A stretch of 64,000 nt of DNA from Bradyrhizobium manausense (GTDB lineage: Bacteria > Pseudomonadota > Alphaproteobacteria > Rhizobiales > Xanthobacteraceae), in NCBI RefSeq assembly GCF_018131105.1, contig NZ_JAFCJI010000001.1:4190001-4254000 (forward strand). Reading direction: 5' to 3'. A program made the translations under genes and the position numbers. The notes beneath the pieces are model-generated. The model saw only the letters and a list, made by a program, of their open reading frames with translations. It did no database searches and was not told where the DNA came from. Below, piece by piece: positions 55,896 to 64,000 of the stretch (position 1 is the first letter of the stretch; every line of letters begins with the position of its first letter).

Positions 55896-57074
55896 TCATG
55901 TCGTCCTCCCTTGCCGTGTCTCGATCTCCCGGAGCCGAGAGGCTGCAAACGGTTCCTCTTTTGCGTAGCCAGCGACGTTGTCGCCGAGGAATTCGGTGTT
56001 GTTCTGTCTGATCCTGGCAGCGTCATCGTCGTAGATGAACGGCAGGTAAGCGTAGCGCCGGCCGCGCGTCACCCTCGAAACCGAATGCAGGAGGGAGCAC
56101 GAGAAGATGACCGCGCTTCCCGGTGCTGGCTTGAAGCCGCGCGGGCCGTACTCGGGAAAGTTCACCTCGCCGCCGTCGAAATCGGAATTCAGATTGATGG
56201 AGGCTGCGAAACGACGATGCGCGGTGCCTTTGGTGGTGTTGTCGCGATGAGCAACGAAATGACCGCCGTCCGCGGCGGAGTAGCATCCGACAACATGCCG
56301 CTCCATGCGCGTCGCCTTGTATTGGTAGGCCTTGAGGAGCTCAGGCGCGACGGCACGTGCGAAGCGCTGCCTGATTGCCTGTATGAGACGTTCGTTCTTG
56401 ATGACGTAGTCCCTGCGTCGCTTGTGTCCGTGATCCTGGATCGCCACCGTCCTGCCTGCGACTTCACGCATAACCCCGGTTTCGAACCCGCCGTCACGCG
56501 CATGTCTTTCTACCAGCTCGTCGCAGAAGCTCGTCTCGAACACGTTGGGCAAGAGAAGAATTGGCGCCTGCATTTCCACGCCGGCGTGTTTGGCGGGCGG
56601 CGGTAACGACCGCAGATAAGTCACGAGCTCGCAGGCGTCTCCGCCATCTTGAATGAAGGGAATGACCTTCAGGACACGCAGCGTCGGATCCAGCACGATC
56701 CACATCCTGCGAACCGGCACATTCGTAATGACCGGTCCGGCATCGTGCGGGACTGCGCCGTAAAGTCTGCAGATCTCTCCGGTGAAATCCCAGAAGAAGC
56801 GATAGCCTCGCTGCCGCGTCGGGAGTCTCTGGCGCGTCTCGTCGCTTGGATCGATGCTTACGCCGAAGAAGGAAGCTGTCGCGTCGTCGAACAGGTCGGG
56901 GTACTCCAGCGCGGCCCTGATCGCCGACATGCCTCTCGCATCGGCGGTCGCAAAAAAGCACAGCACGAGATATCGGCCACCCGCCGTATCGAAAGCGTAC
57001 TGTTCGCGCGTCGAGGCCCGCGCGATAAACCACGGTGCAGGTTCTCCAGACATCAAGTTTCTGTAGGACGGCAT
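55896..57074 (-). CDS. Redoxin-like domain fused to 2-oxoglutarate/Fe(II) dioxygenase (prolyl 4-hydroxylase type)
   Basis: The 392-residue protein has two domains. Residues 1-155 resemble AhpC/TSA peroxiredoxins: GEPAPWFIARAS, YLVLCFFATADARG, FFGVSIDPSDETRQRL, FFWDFTGEICRLYGA, RMWIVLDPTLRVLKVIPF. The peroxidatic Cys expected after FFATAD is missing. Residues 170-350 are a P4H-type dioxygenase with iron ligands His276 and Asp278 (HFVAHRDN), His330 (SLLHSV) and the 2-oxoglutarate Arg (about 340) in VTRGRRYAY. No signal peptide was seen. Hydroxylation target is unknown; the first domain may bind a partner instead of reducing peroxide. Confidence 0.88.
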   Translation of the reverse strand: MPSYRNLMSGEPAPWFIARASTREQYAFDTAGGRYLVLCFFATADARGMSAIRAALEYPDLFDDATASFFGVSIDPSDETRQRLPTRQRGYRFFWDFTGEICRLYGAVPHDAGPVITNVPVRRMWIVLDPTLRVLKVIPFIQDGGDACELVTYLRSLPPPAKHAGVEMQAPILLLPNVFETSFCDELVERHARDGGFETGVMREVAGRTVAIQDHGHKRRRDYVIKNERLIQAIRQRFARAVAPELLKAYQYKATRMERHVVGCYSAADGGHFVAHRDNTTKGTAHRRFAASINLNSDFDGGEVNFPEYGPRGFKPAPGSAVIFSCSLLHSVSRVTRGRRYAYLPFIYDDDAARIRQNNTEFLGDNVAGYAKEEPFAASRLREIETRQGRTT

Positions 57075-57183
57075 CTCGAATTCGCTTTCCCACGAGGCAG
57101 GTGCGCGAAAGTTGGATGGTTTTATCCGAGCTATACAGTGAAAACAATACTATCCGGTGCGGAGGCAACGCATCGCAGCGGCG

Positions 57184-58188
57184 TCACTTGTTCGATGTCA
57201 GCTCGATCTCGGCGCTTTTCCCCAGCAGCGCCGCTCCATCCCGCGTGACAGAATACGAGATTCTGTAGCGGCCCGCCGGCCACGACGACTCCTGCCGTTT
57301 CCTTCCGGCGTAGAGCAGGTGCTGGGCCTGATCCCGCGCGAGCGGCTGGGGGCGATGCTCAACGATGGCGTTTCCATCGGGACCATACAGCGAGAGGGAT
57401 TCCTGGTCGCCTTGTTGCAGTCCGATCACGCGCACATAGGCGACAATTGCGCTCGATTCCGTGCTCGCCTGAAGCGGCCCCGTCTCTCCCGACTCGATCA
57501 ATTCCATCGTCGGCGGATCGCCTGAAACACCCAGGTTCAGGATTTCCCGCGGCCGGTATCCGATTTGCTCGCGGGTTGTTTCTTTCCAGAGCGACTGGCC
57601 GCTGCCGCAGACGTCGGCGAGGGCGCCATACGCGAAGGGATCCACGATCTTGCCGAGGTGCCGAACGGTGAAGTGAAGATGGGGAAATTCGGTCGCACCG
57701 GAAAGACCGACCAGTCCGATAACGTCGCCGGTGTCGAGCCGGTCGCCCGTCTTGATGCGCACGCTGCCCTTGGCGAGATGACAGTACTGAGTCTGCCATC
57801 CCCCTTGGTGATCGATCACGGCTCCATTGCCGCATTCCTTGCCGGCGACCGCCGCCCGTCCGGTGGTTCGGATCGAAACCTCGTCCATCCCGTCTCTGGT
57901 AGCGACCACAATGCCGTCAGCGGCCGTCAGGACCGCTACGCCATCGCGCTTGGCCTTGAGATCGAGAAGTCGAATATCGGTGCCGTCGTGACCGTCGTAG
58001 CTGCGTCGGCCACACTCGTAGTCACGTACGCCCGCCGATGAATCGTGGTCGACATAGTTTTGGATAAAGCACGTCTCGCCTGGCTGGCACCGCAGGGGAA
58101 AATCGAATTTGATCTCACCTGCGGCCGCGAACGCGGGAAGGCTGGCGACTGCCAACGTGATGAATCGCAGGCGTCTCGCCGTGATCAC
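57184..58188 (-). CDS. Secreted M23 family metallopeptidase
   Basis: A 334-residue protein with a clear signal peptide (MITARRLRFITLAVASLPAFAAAG). The LytM fold is intact: zinc ligands His67 and Asp71 in YDGHDGTD, His137 in YCHLAKG and His170-x-His172 in FPHLHFTV. Cysteines at 34, 40, 59, 119, 136 could form disulfides. The C-terminal part (about 190-334) is an added beta-rich domain (YVRVIGLQQGDQESLSLYGPDG ... GRYRISYSVTRDG) not needed for the peptidase fold. It should cut cross-links in peptidoglycan or another Gly-rich peptide in the periplasm or outside. Confidence 0.92.
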   Translation of the reverse strand: MITARRLRFITLAVASLPAFAAAGEIKFDFPLRCQPGETCFIQNYVDHDSSAGVRDYECGRRSYDGHDGTDIRLLDLKAKRDGVAVLTAADGIVVATRDGMDEVSIRTTGRAAVAGKECGNGAVIDHQGGWQTQYCHLAKGSVRIKTGDRLDTGDVIGLVGLSGATEFPHLHFTVRHLGKIVDPFAYGALADVCGSGQSLWKETTREQIGYRPREILNLGVSGDPPTMELIESGETGPLQASTESSAIVAYVRVIGLQQGDQESLSLYGPDGNAIVEHRPQPLARDQAQHLLYAGRKRQESSWPAGRYRISYSVTRDGAALLGKSAEIELTSNK

Positions 58189-58550
58189 GATCGCGGTCCA
58201 AGGGCCATGGAGAGGCTCCTACATCAAATCGGTCGTGGGACGCGGCGCCTAGTCAAAGGTATTGATCGGACGGCACAGACAATGCCCGGCAAAAATGCTA
58301 AGCGGGCCTTGCGAGTGGCTCGGCGGCGTCCTCGACTTGAATTCCGGCGCGTTCGGACTCTGCCGATTTTGGAGAGCGACCCCGACACGCGGATAACTGG
58401 GCTTGCATCGGGGTCGCCCAGGCCAGCCGAGATTGCTCACGGCAAGACCCTAGATAGGAACACCGGCGGGCTACAACTTCTTCCAACCCGCCTTCGGTAA
58501 ATCAAATCTCTCGGTTTTTCAAAATCGCGCCAACGCTAGAAGCGGTACAG
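58189..58550. other. Gap between the M23 gene and a small membrane gene
   Basis: These 362 bases show no gene I can support; a plus-strand frame that crosses it starts inside the M23 gene and is not coding in character. The M23 promoter should lie near its left end. Confidence 0.45.
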
Positions 58551-58748
58551 TCACTTGTCAGCGCCAGCGGAACGGGTGCCGCAGATCGCTTGATCGAAAG
58601 CAGGGCGGTCTATCTGGTTGATCGTCCACGCCGTTAGAAACAACGGCAAGGCCGTGCACAGCACAAGGATGCACCATTTGCGGCCGCGCGGACGGCTCTG
58701 CAAAATCGTCCCGACCGAACCTGCATTGCGATAGTTTCGCAGATACAT
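58551..58748 (-). CDS. Small single-helix membrane protein of unknown function
   Basis: The likely start is ATG 58748 (MYLRNYRNAGSVGTILQS), because AGGAAGG lies a few bases upstream; an in-frame ATG at 58862 is less likely. This gives 65 residues with one hydrophobic helix (WCILVLCTALPLFLTAWTI) preceded by RPRGRK, an inside-positive topology. It follows the next unknown gene in the same direction. No family was recognised. Confidence 0.5.
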   Translation of the reverse strand: MYLRNYRNAGSVGTILQSRPRGRKWCILVLCTALPLFLTAWTINQIDRPAFDQAICGTRSAGADK

Positions 58749-58834
58749 CAGCGCCTTCCTATCAAAGGAGGAACTGTCAAGCTGCAGCAGATCAGCCTCG
58801 TGGAGGCTGTCTGCAGAATGAGTCTCGATAAAGC

Positions 58835-59203
58835 TCAACCAAATCCCGAATTTCCGAGCCACACATCGTTTACGGGCCGGGTCAGGTCGCGATTGGGCAT
58901 AGCCAGACGCTCGAGAAAGGTGCGCACGACCTCGGACAGGACGTTGCCAATCGTCCCTTCATCTCCGAAGGGCACGCATGCGACATACGTTTGGCCCAAT
59001 CGTGCAAAGTGAACGATGACCTGTCCTTCATCATCGCAGAAGACGAGCCACGGCTCGTATTCGTCCGTAATCCCGAACTCAGCATCGACATCGAGGCCGC
59101 GCTGCTTCAAATTTCTCCGAGCTTGATCAAAAATGCAAAGTTCAAAAAGAGACCAATCATGTGGTCCGCCACACTTCGTGGCGTTGCTGGTAATCCCACG
59201 CAT
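58835..59203 (-). CDS. Hypothetical soluble protein
   Basis: A 122-residue frame with balanced composition and strongly patterned segments: FDQARRNLKQRGLDVDAEFGITDEYEPWLVFCDDEGQ and then VIVHFARLGQTYVACVPF. The middle looks like a small alpha/beta domain. I recall similar sequences in larger Rhizobiales proteins near RTX genes, so it could be a shortened relative, but cannot verify this. It ends 87 bases before the small membrane gene and may form a unit with it. Confidence 0.6.
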   Translation of the reverse strand: MRGITSNATKCGGPHDWSLFELCIFDQARRNLKQRGLDVDAEFGITDEYEPWLVFCDDEGQVIVHFARLGQTYVACVPFGDEGTIGNVLSEVVRTFLERLAMPNRDLTRPVNDVWLGNSGFG

Positions 59204-59418
59204 GAACGCCCCCGCCTAACGGGATGGAATGCCCATGTCGCTCGAAAGCACTATCCGCATAGCAACTGTCAGGTAGATGCATGGAACAAGGCAAGGCAAT
59301 TTCACGAGATGCGACATTGTGGCACGTTCAAAATCGGGAAAAATCTGCAATCGGGTGATCGATGAAGCCCGCAGCAATCGGCTGGTTAAGTCAGCCGTCA
59401 TGACCGACCGACGTTGAT

Positions 59419-59748
59419 TCAGGCTCGCCGAGGTGCCTTCGGTTTTCCGGCCTTCGCGCCGAAGAGGATGCCGTAAGTGACGGGATCGTAATAGGACATC
59501 AGCGTGCGCACGAAATCCTGAGGGTCGACATCCAGCGCAGTCGCCCAGACAAGATAGCGGTCCGGGGGGATGCGGCCCCGCCCAGTCTCCAGCTGAGATA
59601 TGAACGTATAATATTCGGCACCGACCTTAGCCGCCAGCTCGCGCTGCGACAGTCCCCGCTTCTCCCGCAGTTCGCGCAACCACGATCCTGCCTGACCCCG
59701 AAGCTCCTGTGTCGCCTTGCTCGAGAGGCGCTGTGGGTGTGAATACAT
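59419..59748 (-). CDS. XRE-family helix-turn-helix regulator
   Basis: A 109-residue protein from ATG 59748 (MYSHPQRLSSKATQELRG). The HTH is SWLRELREKRGLSQRELAAKVGA followed by YYTFISQLETGRGRIPPDRY, a clear Cro/C1-type domain. A short C-terminal helix region (VDPQDFVRTLMSYYDPVTYG) follows, perhaps for dimers. An in-frame start at 59883 adds a segment without domain character. It is divergent from the peroxidase/RTX gene, with repeated CTGTAyA boxes between, so it may control that gene and itself. Confidence 0.85.
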   Translation of the reverse strand: MYSHPQRLSSKATQELRGQAGSWLRELREKRGLSQRELAAKVGAEYYTFISQLETGRGRIPPDRYLVWATALDVDPQDFVRTLMSYYDPVTYGILFGAKAGKPKAPRRA

Positions 59749-60059
59749 CTTGGATCGTCTCGTCCAAATTTGATCGCGCAAGCCTCGCCAGCGCCAAGGC
59801 CGCATCCATGTGCTGTCGTGTCTAGAGCTTAGCTGCTGCCCAAAACCCGCACGCATCCTAGTGCCAGCCTTCCCGAAGCACAACTTCGTCGTTCGTCGTG
59901 CCAGATGGTTTGTCGACCGCAGTCCCGCGCCTTCCCTTCATTTTGCGCTCACAGACAGGCGCGGCGGCGCTGTATAGATTTCACTGTACATCCGCGCTCG
60001 ATGAGTATTAACTTTGCTGTACAGAGATATTTTTCGTTTTTTTAACATAGGGGCTTGCC
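59749..60059. other. Regulatory gap between XRE gene and peroxidase/RTX gene
   Basis: This 311-base gap has no gene. Its last 60 bases are AT-rich (TATTTTTCG, then seven T and AACATAG), unlike flanking DNA, and should hold the promoter and leader of the peroxidase gene. The repeated boxes are listed separately. Confidence 0.6.
59970..60024. promoter_or_regulatory. Three CTGTAyA boxes, possible operator
   Basis: CTGTATAG (59970), CTGTACAT (59984) and CTGTACAG (60017) are near-identical octamers; the last is a perfect palindrome. They lie 37-90 bases ahead of the peroxidase/RTX start and face the XRE gene. The assignment as operator is inference. Confidence 0.4.
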
Positions 60060-63000
60060 ATGGCTGTTCAGTTCATCCGCTCCGATCTCGAATTCATTCT
60101 GGATCAAATTCTTATTGCGGAAAGGAATGCAGCCGGCGAGGCCCTTCTGGACATTCTGCCGAATGTCCAGGTGCCGTGGGGGCTTCGAACGGTCGACGGC
60201 TCCTACAACAATTTGGTTTTCATCGACAGCCTGGGAATTGACCAGACCCATTACGGCGCAGCGGACACGATCTTCCCGCGCATGCTGACGCCGACGTTCC
60301 GCATGGCGGACGCCGGTACCTCCTACGCTCAGACCAGCGGGATGGTCGTGGACGCGCAGCCGCGCATCATTTCAAACTTGATCGTCGATCAGACCGACAA
60401 CAATCCGGCGGCCGTGGCCGCTGCGGCGAGCAACGGCACGCAAGCCCTCACGCCGAGCCCCGGCAGCCTGGTCACCAGCCCGGGGCTTGATGGCGTCTTC
60501 GGCACCCCCGATGACCAGCAGGTCTTCTTCATTCCGAACGTGACGCCTGACTTTGGCCTGACGGTGCCGTTCAACGGGTGGTTCACGTTCTTCGGCCAGT
60601 TCTTCGATCACGGCCTGGATCTGGTGACCAAGGGCGGGCAGGACTTCATTTTCATTCCATTGCAGCCGGACGATCCGCTCTATGTCCCTGGCAGTCCGAC
60701 CAATTTCATGGTCGAGACACGCGCCACCAACGCCGCTGTCCATCCCGGTCCCGACGGCGTGCTCGGCACTGCCGACGACGTTCACGACCATATCAACACG
60801 ACGACGCCCTTCATCGACCAGAACCAGACCTATACGTCGCACCCGTCCCACCAGGTGTTCCTGCGTGCCTATCAGCTCCTGACCGTCGATCCCGACGGCA
60901 ACCCCGCCACCGACAATTCGATCACCGGGGCTTTTGCCACCGGCAAGCTGATCGAGAACCGCGGGGCAGGTGTCGATGGTGGCCTGTTTACCGGAAATGA
61001 CGATGTCTTCATCGGCGGCATGGCGACTTGGGCCGTCGTCAAGGCGCAGGCGAACAAGGTCCTCGGCATCAACCTGACCGATCGCGATTTCGACGACGTT
61101 CCCCTGCTGGCAACGGACGCGTACGGCAATTTCATACCGGGCGCGCATGGCCTGCCGCAGGTCGTCATGCGGACAGCCGGTGCGGACTTGACCTACGGAA
61201 CTGCCGATGACGGCACGACGCTGGTCGAAGGCAATTTGGCGGCGCCGATTGACCTTACCCATGCCATGCGCACCGGCCATCAGTTCCTGATTGATGTTGC
61301 GCACAACGCAGTCCCGGTTCTCGGACCGGGTGGCGAACTGGCTCCCGACAGCGATAGCGACATCGGCAACGTGCAGCCGACCGACGCATTTGGCAATAAC
61401 CTCACCTACGACGACGAACTGCTGAACGCGCATTACATCGCCGGCGACGGCCGCGCCAACGAGAATATCGGCCTCACGGCCGTGCATTCCATCTTCCACT
61501 CGGAGCACAACCGGCTGGTCGAGCACACCGAGCAGGTGTTGATGCTCGACGCACTCAAGACCGGCGACGTGACGTTCCTGAACCAGTGGCTGCTGGCGCC
61601 GACGACGCTTGCCGCGGTCAATCCCGACCATCCCGAGAACCTGATCTGGAACGGTGAGCGATTGTTCCAGGCGGCACGCTTCGGGACCGAGATGCAGTAT
61701 CAGCATCTCGTCTTCGAGGAGTTCGCGCGCACGGTGCAGCCGAATGTGGACGAGTTCCTGGCGCCGTTCGGCTACGACACCACCATCAATCCGGCGATTG
61801 TCGCCGAATTCGCCCATACCGTCTATCGGTTCGGCCACTCGATGTTGACCGAGACGGTTGATCGCTTCGATCCGAACTTCGACCTCGTCAACGATCCGAA
61901 CAGTCCCGACCATCAACTCGGCCTGATCGCTGCGTTCCTCAATCCGCTCGAATTCGTCGCCAGCGGCCCCACGCCTCAGGAAGCGGTCGGCGCCATCGTT
62001 CGGGGCGTTACGCGCTCGGTCGGAAACGAGATCGACGAATTCATTACGGAGGCGCTGCGCAACAACCTTCTTGGCACGCCGCTCGATCTGGCAGTGCTCA
62101 ATCTCGCGCGTGGCCGCGATACCGGCATTCCGTCCCTGAACGAAGCGCGACGCGAATTCTACAACATGACGAACAACAACGATGTCGGCGACGAGAACGT
62201 CAAGCCGTACATCAGTTGGGTCGACTTTGTTCAACATCTGAAGCACCCGGAATCGCTCATCAATTTCATCGCGGCTTACGGAACGCATTCAGCGCTGACT
62301 GCGGTTGGCGTCGATACCCTGGCCGAGAAGCGCGCTGTCGCCGCGGCCCTCGTGCTGGGTGGCTCCGCCGTCATCAATGCGGGCGCAGCGGACGAGTATA
62401 CTTTCACGGCGGACGACGCCGACCGGCTTGATTTCCTCAACAGCACGGGCATCTACGCCAACGTCAATCTTGCCGGCGCCGACGGCATCATGGGAACGGC
62501 CGACGACAAGATCGGCGTGACCACGACGGGCGTGGACGACATCGATTTCTGGGTCGGGGGCCTCGCCGAGGAACAACAGCCCAATGGCGGCCTGCTGGGT
62601 TCGAGCTTCAATTTCGTGTTCGAGAACCAGCTCGAAGCCCTGCAGAACGGCGACCGCTTCTACTACCTGTCGCGCACGGCAGGCCTGAATTTCGGCACCG
62701 AGCTCGAGAACAACACCTTTGCCTCGCTGGTGATGGCCAACAGCGACGCGACGCATCTTCCTGCCGACGTCTTCCAGACGCCAAAATTCATTCTTGAGGT
62801 CGATCAGTCGCACCAGTTCACCGGTCTGGGTGCCGATAACCGTGCCGATCCGACCGGTGGCATCACCATCAATGGCGTGGAAGTCACGCCGCTGGTGATC
62901 CGCGACAATCCGGACACGGTCGGTCCGGACAGCAATTACCTGCATTATACCGGCGGCGAGACCGTCGTGCTCGGCGGCACGGCAGGCAACGACATCCTCA

Positions 63001-64000
63001 TTGCCGGCTCGTCGGACGACGACACTGTCTATGGTGACGGCGGCAACGACAGGATCGAGGGCGGTTTCGGCAACGACAACCTGTTCGGCGGTGACGGCGA
63101 CGATATCATCACCGACATGGGCGGCACCGACGTCATTCACGGCGGCGCCGGCAACGACGTCATCATCGACAGCCATTCGCTGCTGCCGCTCGAAGTTCCC
63201 AACATCCTGCTCGGCGGCTTCGGCAAGGACTTCATTGCAACCTGGGATGACATTTCCACCATCTTTGCCGGCGGCGGCGACGACTTCATCTACGGCTCCA
63301 AGCCGAATCTGCCCGAGACGGGCAACGAAGGTGACGACTGGATCGAGCTCGGGACCCAGGACGGCGCGCCGGGCGACAATTTCAGTCCTCTGCTGGCGGA
63401 CGAAATCGACGGCAACGACATCTTCGTTGGCGGCGGTGGCTTCGACGAAATGATCGGCGAGGGCGGTGACGACATCTTCGTCGGTAGCGATGCCCAGGAC
63501 AAGATGGACGGCATGTCCGGGTTCGACTGGGTGACGTACTTCAAGGACCGCGTCGGTGTTACGGTCGACATGGAATTGGCTGCCCTCAACGAGCCGCCGG
63601 TTGCGGCGTCGCCGGCGTCGATCCTCGATCGCTTCGCCGAGGTGGAGGGGCTCTCGGGCACCAAATACGCCGACTATCTGCGCGGCAGTGAAGCCGATGC
63701 CAACGTCATCGCGACTACCAACGCCAAGACCAGCGCGCTTTCCGCCGAAGGCATCGCGCGTATCCATGGTCTGCAGGAGGTGCTCGACCATGCGTTCGGG
63801 ATTGCGCCCGGTGGCACCGGGCATGTCACGCAATTCGGCACCGGCAATATCATCCTCGCCGGCGACGGCAGCGACATCATTCTCGGCCGCGGTGGCGACG
63901 ACATCATCGATGGCGACGCCTGGCTCAACGTGCGCGTCAGCGTGCGCCAGAACATCGACGGCACCGGCCCCGAGATTGCCAGCTATGACAGTCTCGCTCC
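60060..64000 (+). CDS. Animal-type haem peroxidase with RTX calcium-binding repeats (3' end outside window)
   Basis: The frame is open from ATG 60060 to the window end, more than 1313 residues. Residues about 130-740 are a peroxidase-cyclooxygenase superfamily domain: Asp183-His184 in FGQFFDHGLD (haem ester and distal His), AVHSIFHSEHNRLVE, proximal His593 in VYRFGHSML, and NLARGRDTGIPSLNEARR. Nonapeptide repeats G-G-x-G-x-D start at about residue 976 (GNDILIAGSSDDDTVYGDGG) and again near 1260 (GNIILAGDGSDIILGRGG). There is no signal peptide, so a type I secretion signal at the missing C-terminus is expected. The design matches bacterial peroxicins. Long antisense frames here are artefacts. 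Confidence 0.93.
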   Translation, partial: MAVQFIRSDLEFILDQILIAERNAAGEALLDILPNVQVPWGLRTVDGSYNNLVFIDSLGIDQTHYGAADTIFPRMLTPTFRMADAGTSYAQTSGMVVDAQPRIISNLIVDQTDNNPAAVAAAASNGTQALTPSPGSLVTSPGLDGVFGTPDDQQVFFIPNVTPDFGLTVPFNGWFTFFGQFFDHGLDLVTKGGQDFIFIPLQPDDPLYVPGSPTNFMVETRATNAAVHPGPDGVLGTADDVHDHINTTTPFIDQNQTYTSHPSHQVFLRAYQLLTVDPDGNPATDNSITGAFATGKLIENRGAGVDGGLFTGNDDVFIGGMATWAVVKAQANKVLGINLTDRDFDDVPLLATDAYGNFIPGAHGLPQVVMRTAGADLTYGTADDGTTLVEGNLAAPIDLTHAMRTGHQFLIDVAHNAVPVLGPGGELAPDSDSDIGNVQPTDAFGNNLTYDDELLNAHYIAGDGRANENIGLTAVHSIFHSEHNRLVEHTEQVLMLDALKTGDVTFLNQWLLAPTTLAAVNPDHPENLIWNGERLFQAARFGTEMQYQHLVFEEFARTVQPNVDEFLAPFGYDTTINPAIVAEFAHTVYRFGHSMLTETVDRFDPNFDLVNDPNSPDHQLGLIAAFLNPLEFVASGPTPQEAVGAIVRGVTRSVGNEIDEFITEALRNNLLGTPLDLAVLNLARGRDTGIPSLNEARREFYNMTNNNDVGDENVKPYISWVDFVQHLKHPESLINFIAAYGTHSALTAVGVDTLAEKRAVAAALVLGGSAVINAGAADEYTFTADDADRLDFLNSTGIYANVNLAGADGIMGTADDKIGVTTTGVDDIDFWVGGLAEEQQPNGGLLGSSFNFVFENQLEALQNGDRFYYLSRTAGLNFGTELENNTFASLVMANSDATHLPADVFQTPKFILEVDQSHQFTGLGADNRADPTGGITINGVEVTPLVIRDNPDTVGPDSNYLHYTGGETVVLGGTAGNDILIAGSSDDDTVYGDGGNDRIEGGFGNDNLFGGDGDDIITDMGGTDVIHGGAGNDVIIDSHSLLPLEVPNILLGGFGKDFIATWDDISTIFAGGGDDFIYGSKPNLPETGNEGDDWIELGTQDGAPGDNFSPLLADEIDGNDIFVGGGGFDEMIGEGGDDIFVGSDAQDKMDGMSGFDWVTYFKDRVGVTVDMELAALNEPPVAASPASILDRFAEVEGLSGTKYADYLRGSEADANVIATTNAKTSALSAEGIARIHGLQEVLDHAFGIAPGGTGHVTQFGTGNIILAGDGSDIILGRGGDDIIDGDAWLNVRVSVRQNIDGTGPEIASYDSLA

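Noticed and set aside
58045..58500. Plus-strand frame of 151 codons across the M23 start
   Set aside because: It begins inside the M23 gene on the opposite strand, is Arg-rich, and has no ribosome site or motif.
62985..63200. Repeated GGCGGCGACGAC-like units as a CRISPR or tandem DNA repeat
   Set aside because: They are codons for RTX nonapeptide repeats within an open frame; there are no spacers of constant length.
60372..63833. Two very long minus-strand frames (638 and 514 codons) opposite the peroxidase
   Set aside because: They mirror the codons of the plus-strand peroxidase/RTX gene, whose motifs are unmistakable. Their translations are low-complexity Arg/Val/Asp/Gly-rich without family signatures.

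Overview
The window is high-GC alphaproteobacterial chromosome, most likely Bradyrhizobium or a close Nitrobacteraceae relative. This rests on gene order (mdh-sucCD-sucA-sucB-lpdA; xerC/priA beside atpHAGDC; rplU-rpmA/obgE/proBA/nadD/rsfS/rlmH/ctpA/rppH), protein style, and several families of short palindromic intergenic repeats that I recognise as typical of that genus. No database search was possible, so genus is inference.

Layout. 1-8000: a cut-off GNAT acetyltransferase, a Bax-inhibitor-1 family membrane protein, the ybbAP-type ABC exporter divergent from the tesA esterase, a 2'-5' RNA ligase-like thpR and the zapE ATPase. 8000-18600: a TCA block, mdh, sucC, a DUF1579-like gene, sucD, sucA, sucB, an SDR and lpdA, i.e. 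malate dehydrogenase, succinyl-CoA synthetase and the whole 2-oxoglutarate dehydrogenase complex. 18600-24000: two small membrane proteins, xerC, priA and an RlpA-like protein. 24571-29724: F1-ATPase genes atpHAGDC, with palindromic repeats in the atpA-atpG and atpD-atpC gaps. 29886-31523: a membrane class III cyclase-domain protein with three DUF4189-like repeats. 31630-41253 (minus strand): two tandem Nudix/RppH genes, a divergent polysaccharide deacetylase, ctpA, an EnvC-like factor, rlmH, rsfS, nadD, proA and proB. 41438-44176: a Bug/TctC binding protein and a sulfatase-superfamily hydrolase sit between proB and obgE. 44400-51185: obgE, MaoC hydratase, DMT exporter, GNAT, rpmA, rplU, a ROK-like protein whose halves appear circularly permuted, and an alpha/beta hydrolase.

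A tRNA-Ser(CGA) at 51322 marks the edge of an accessory-looking stretch that runs to the end of the window. It holds a 1077-residue receptor cyclase (NMT1/THI5-type binding domain, membrane segments, sensor, HAMP, cyclase), frameshifted remnants of a TonB-dependent receptor joined to a cupin fragment, a fusion of a cysteine-less redoxin-like domain to a prolyl-4-hydroxylase-type dioxygenase, a secreted M23 peptidase, two small unknown genes, an XRE regulator, and a very large haem peroxidase/RTX protein that is open at the window end. No integrase, insertion sequence or CRISPR array was seen.

Most interesting: the permuted ROK-like protein, the binding-protein/cyclase receptor, the redoxin/P4H fusion, and the regulator plus repeated CTGTAyA boxes in front of the peroxidase/RTX gene.
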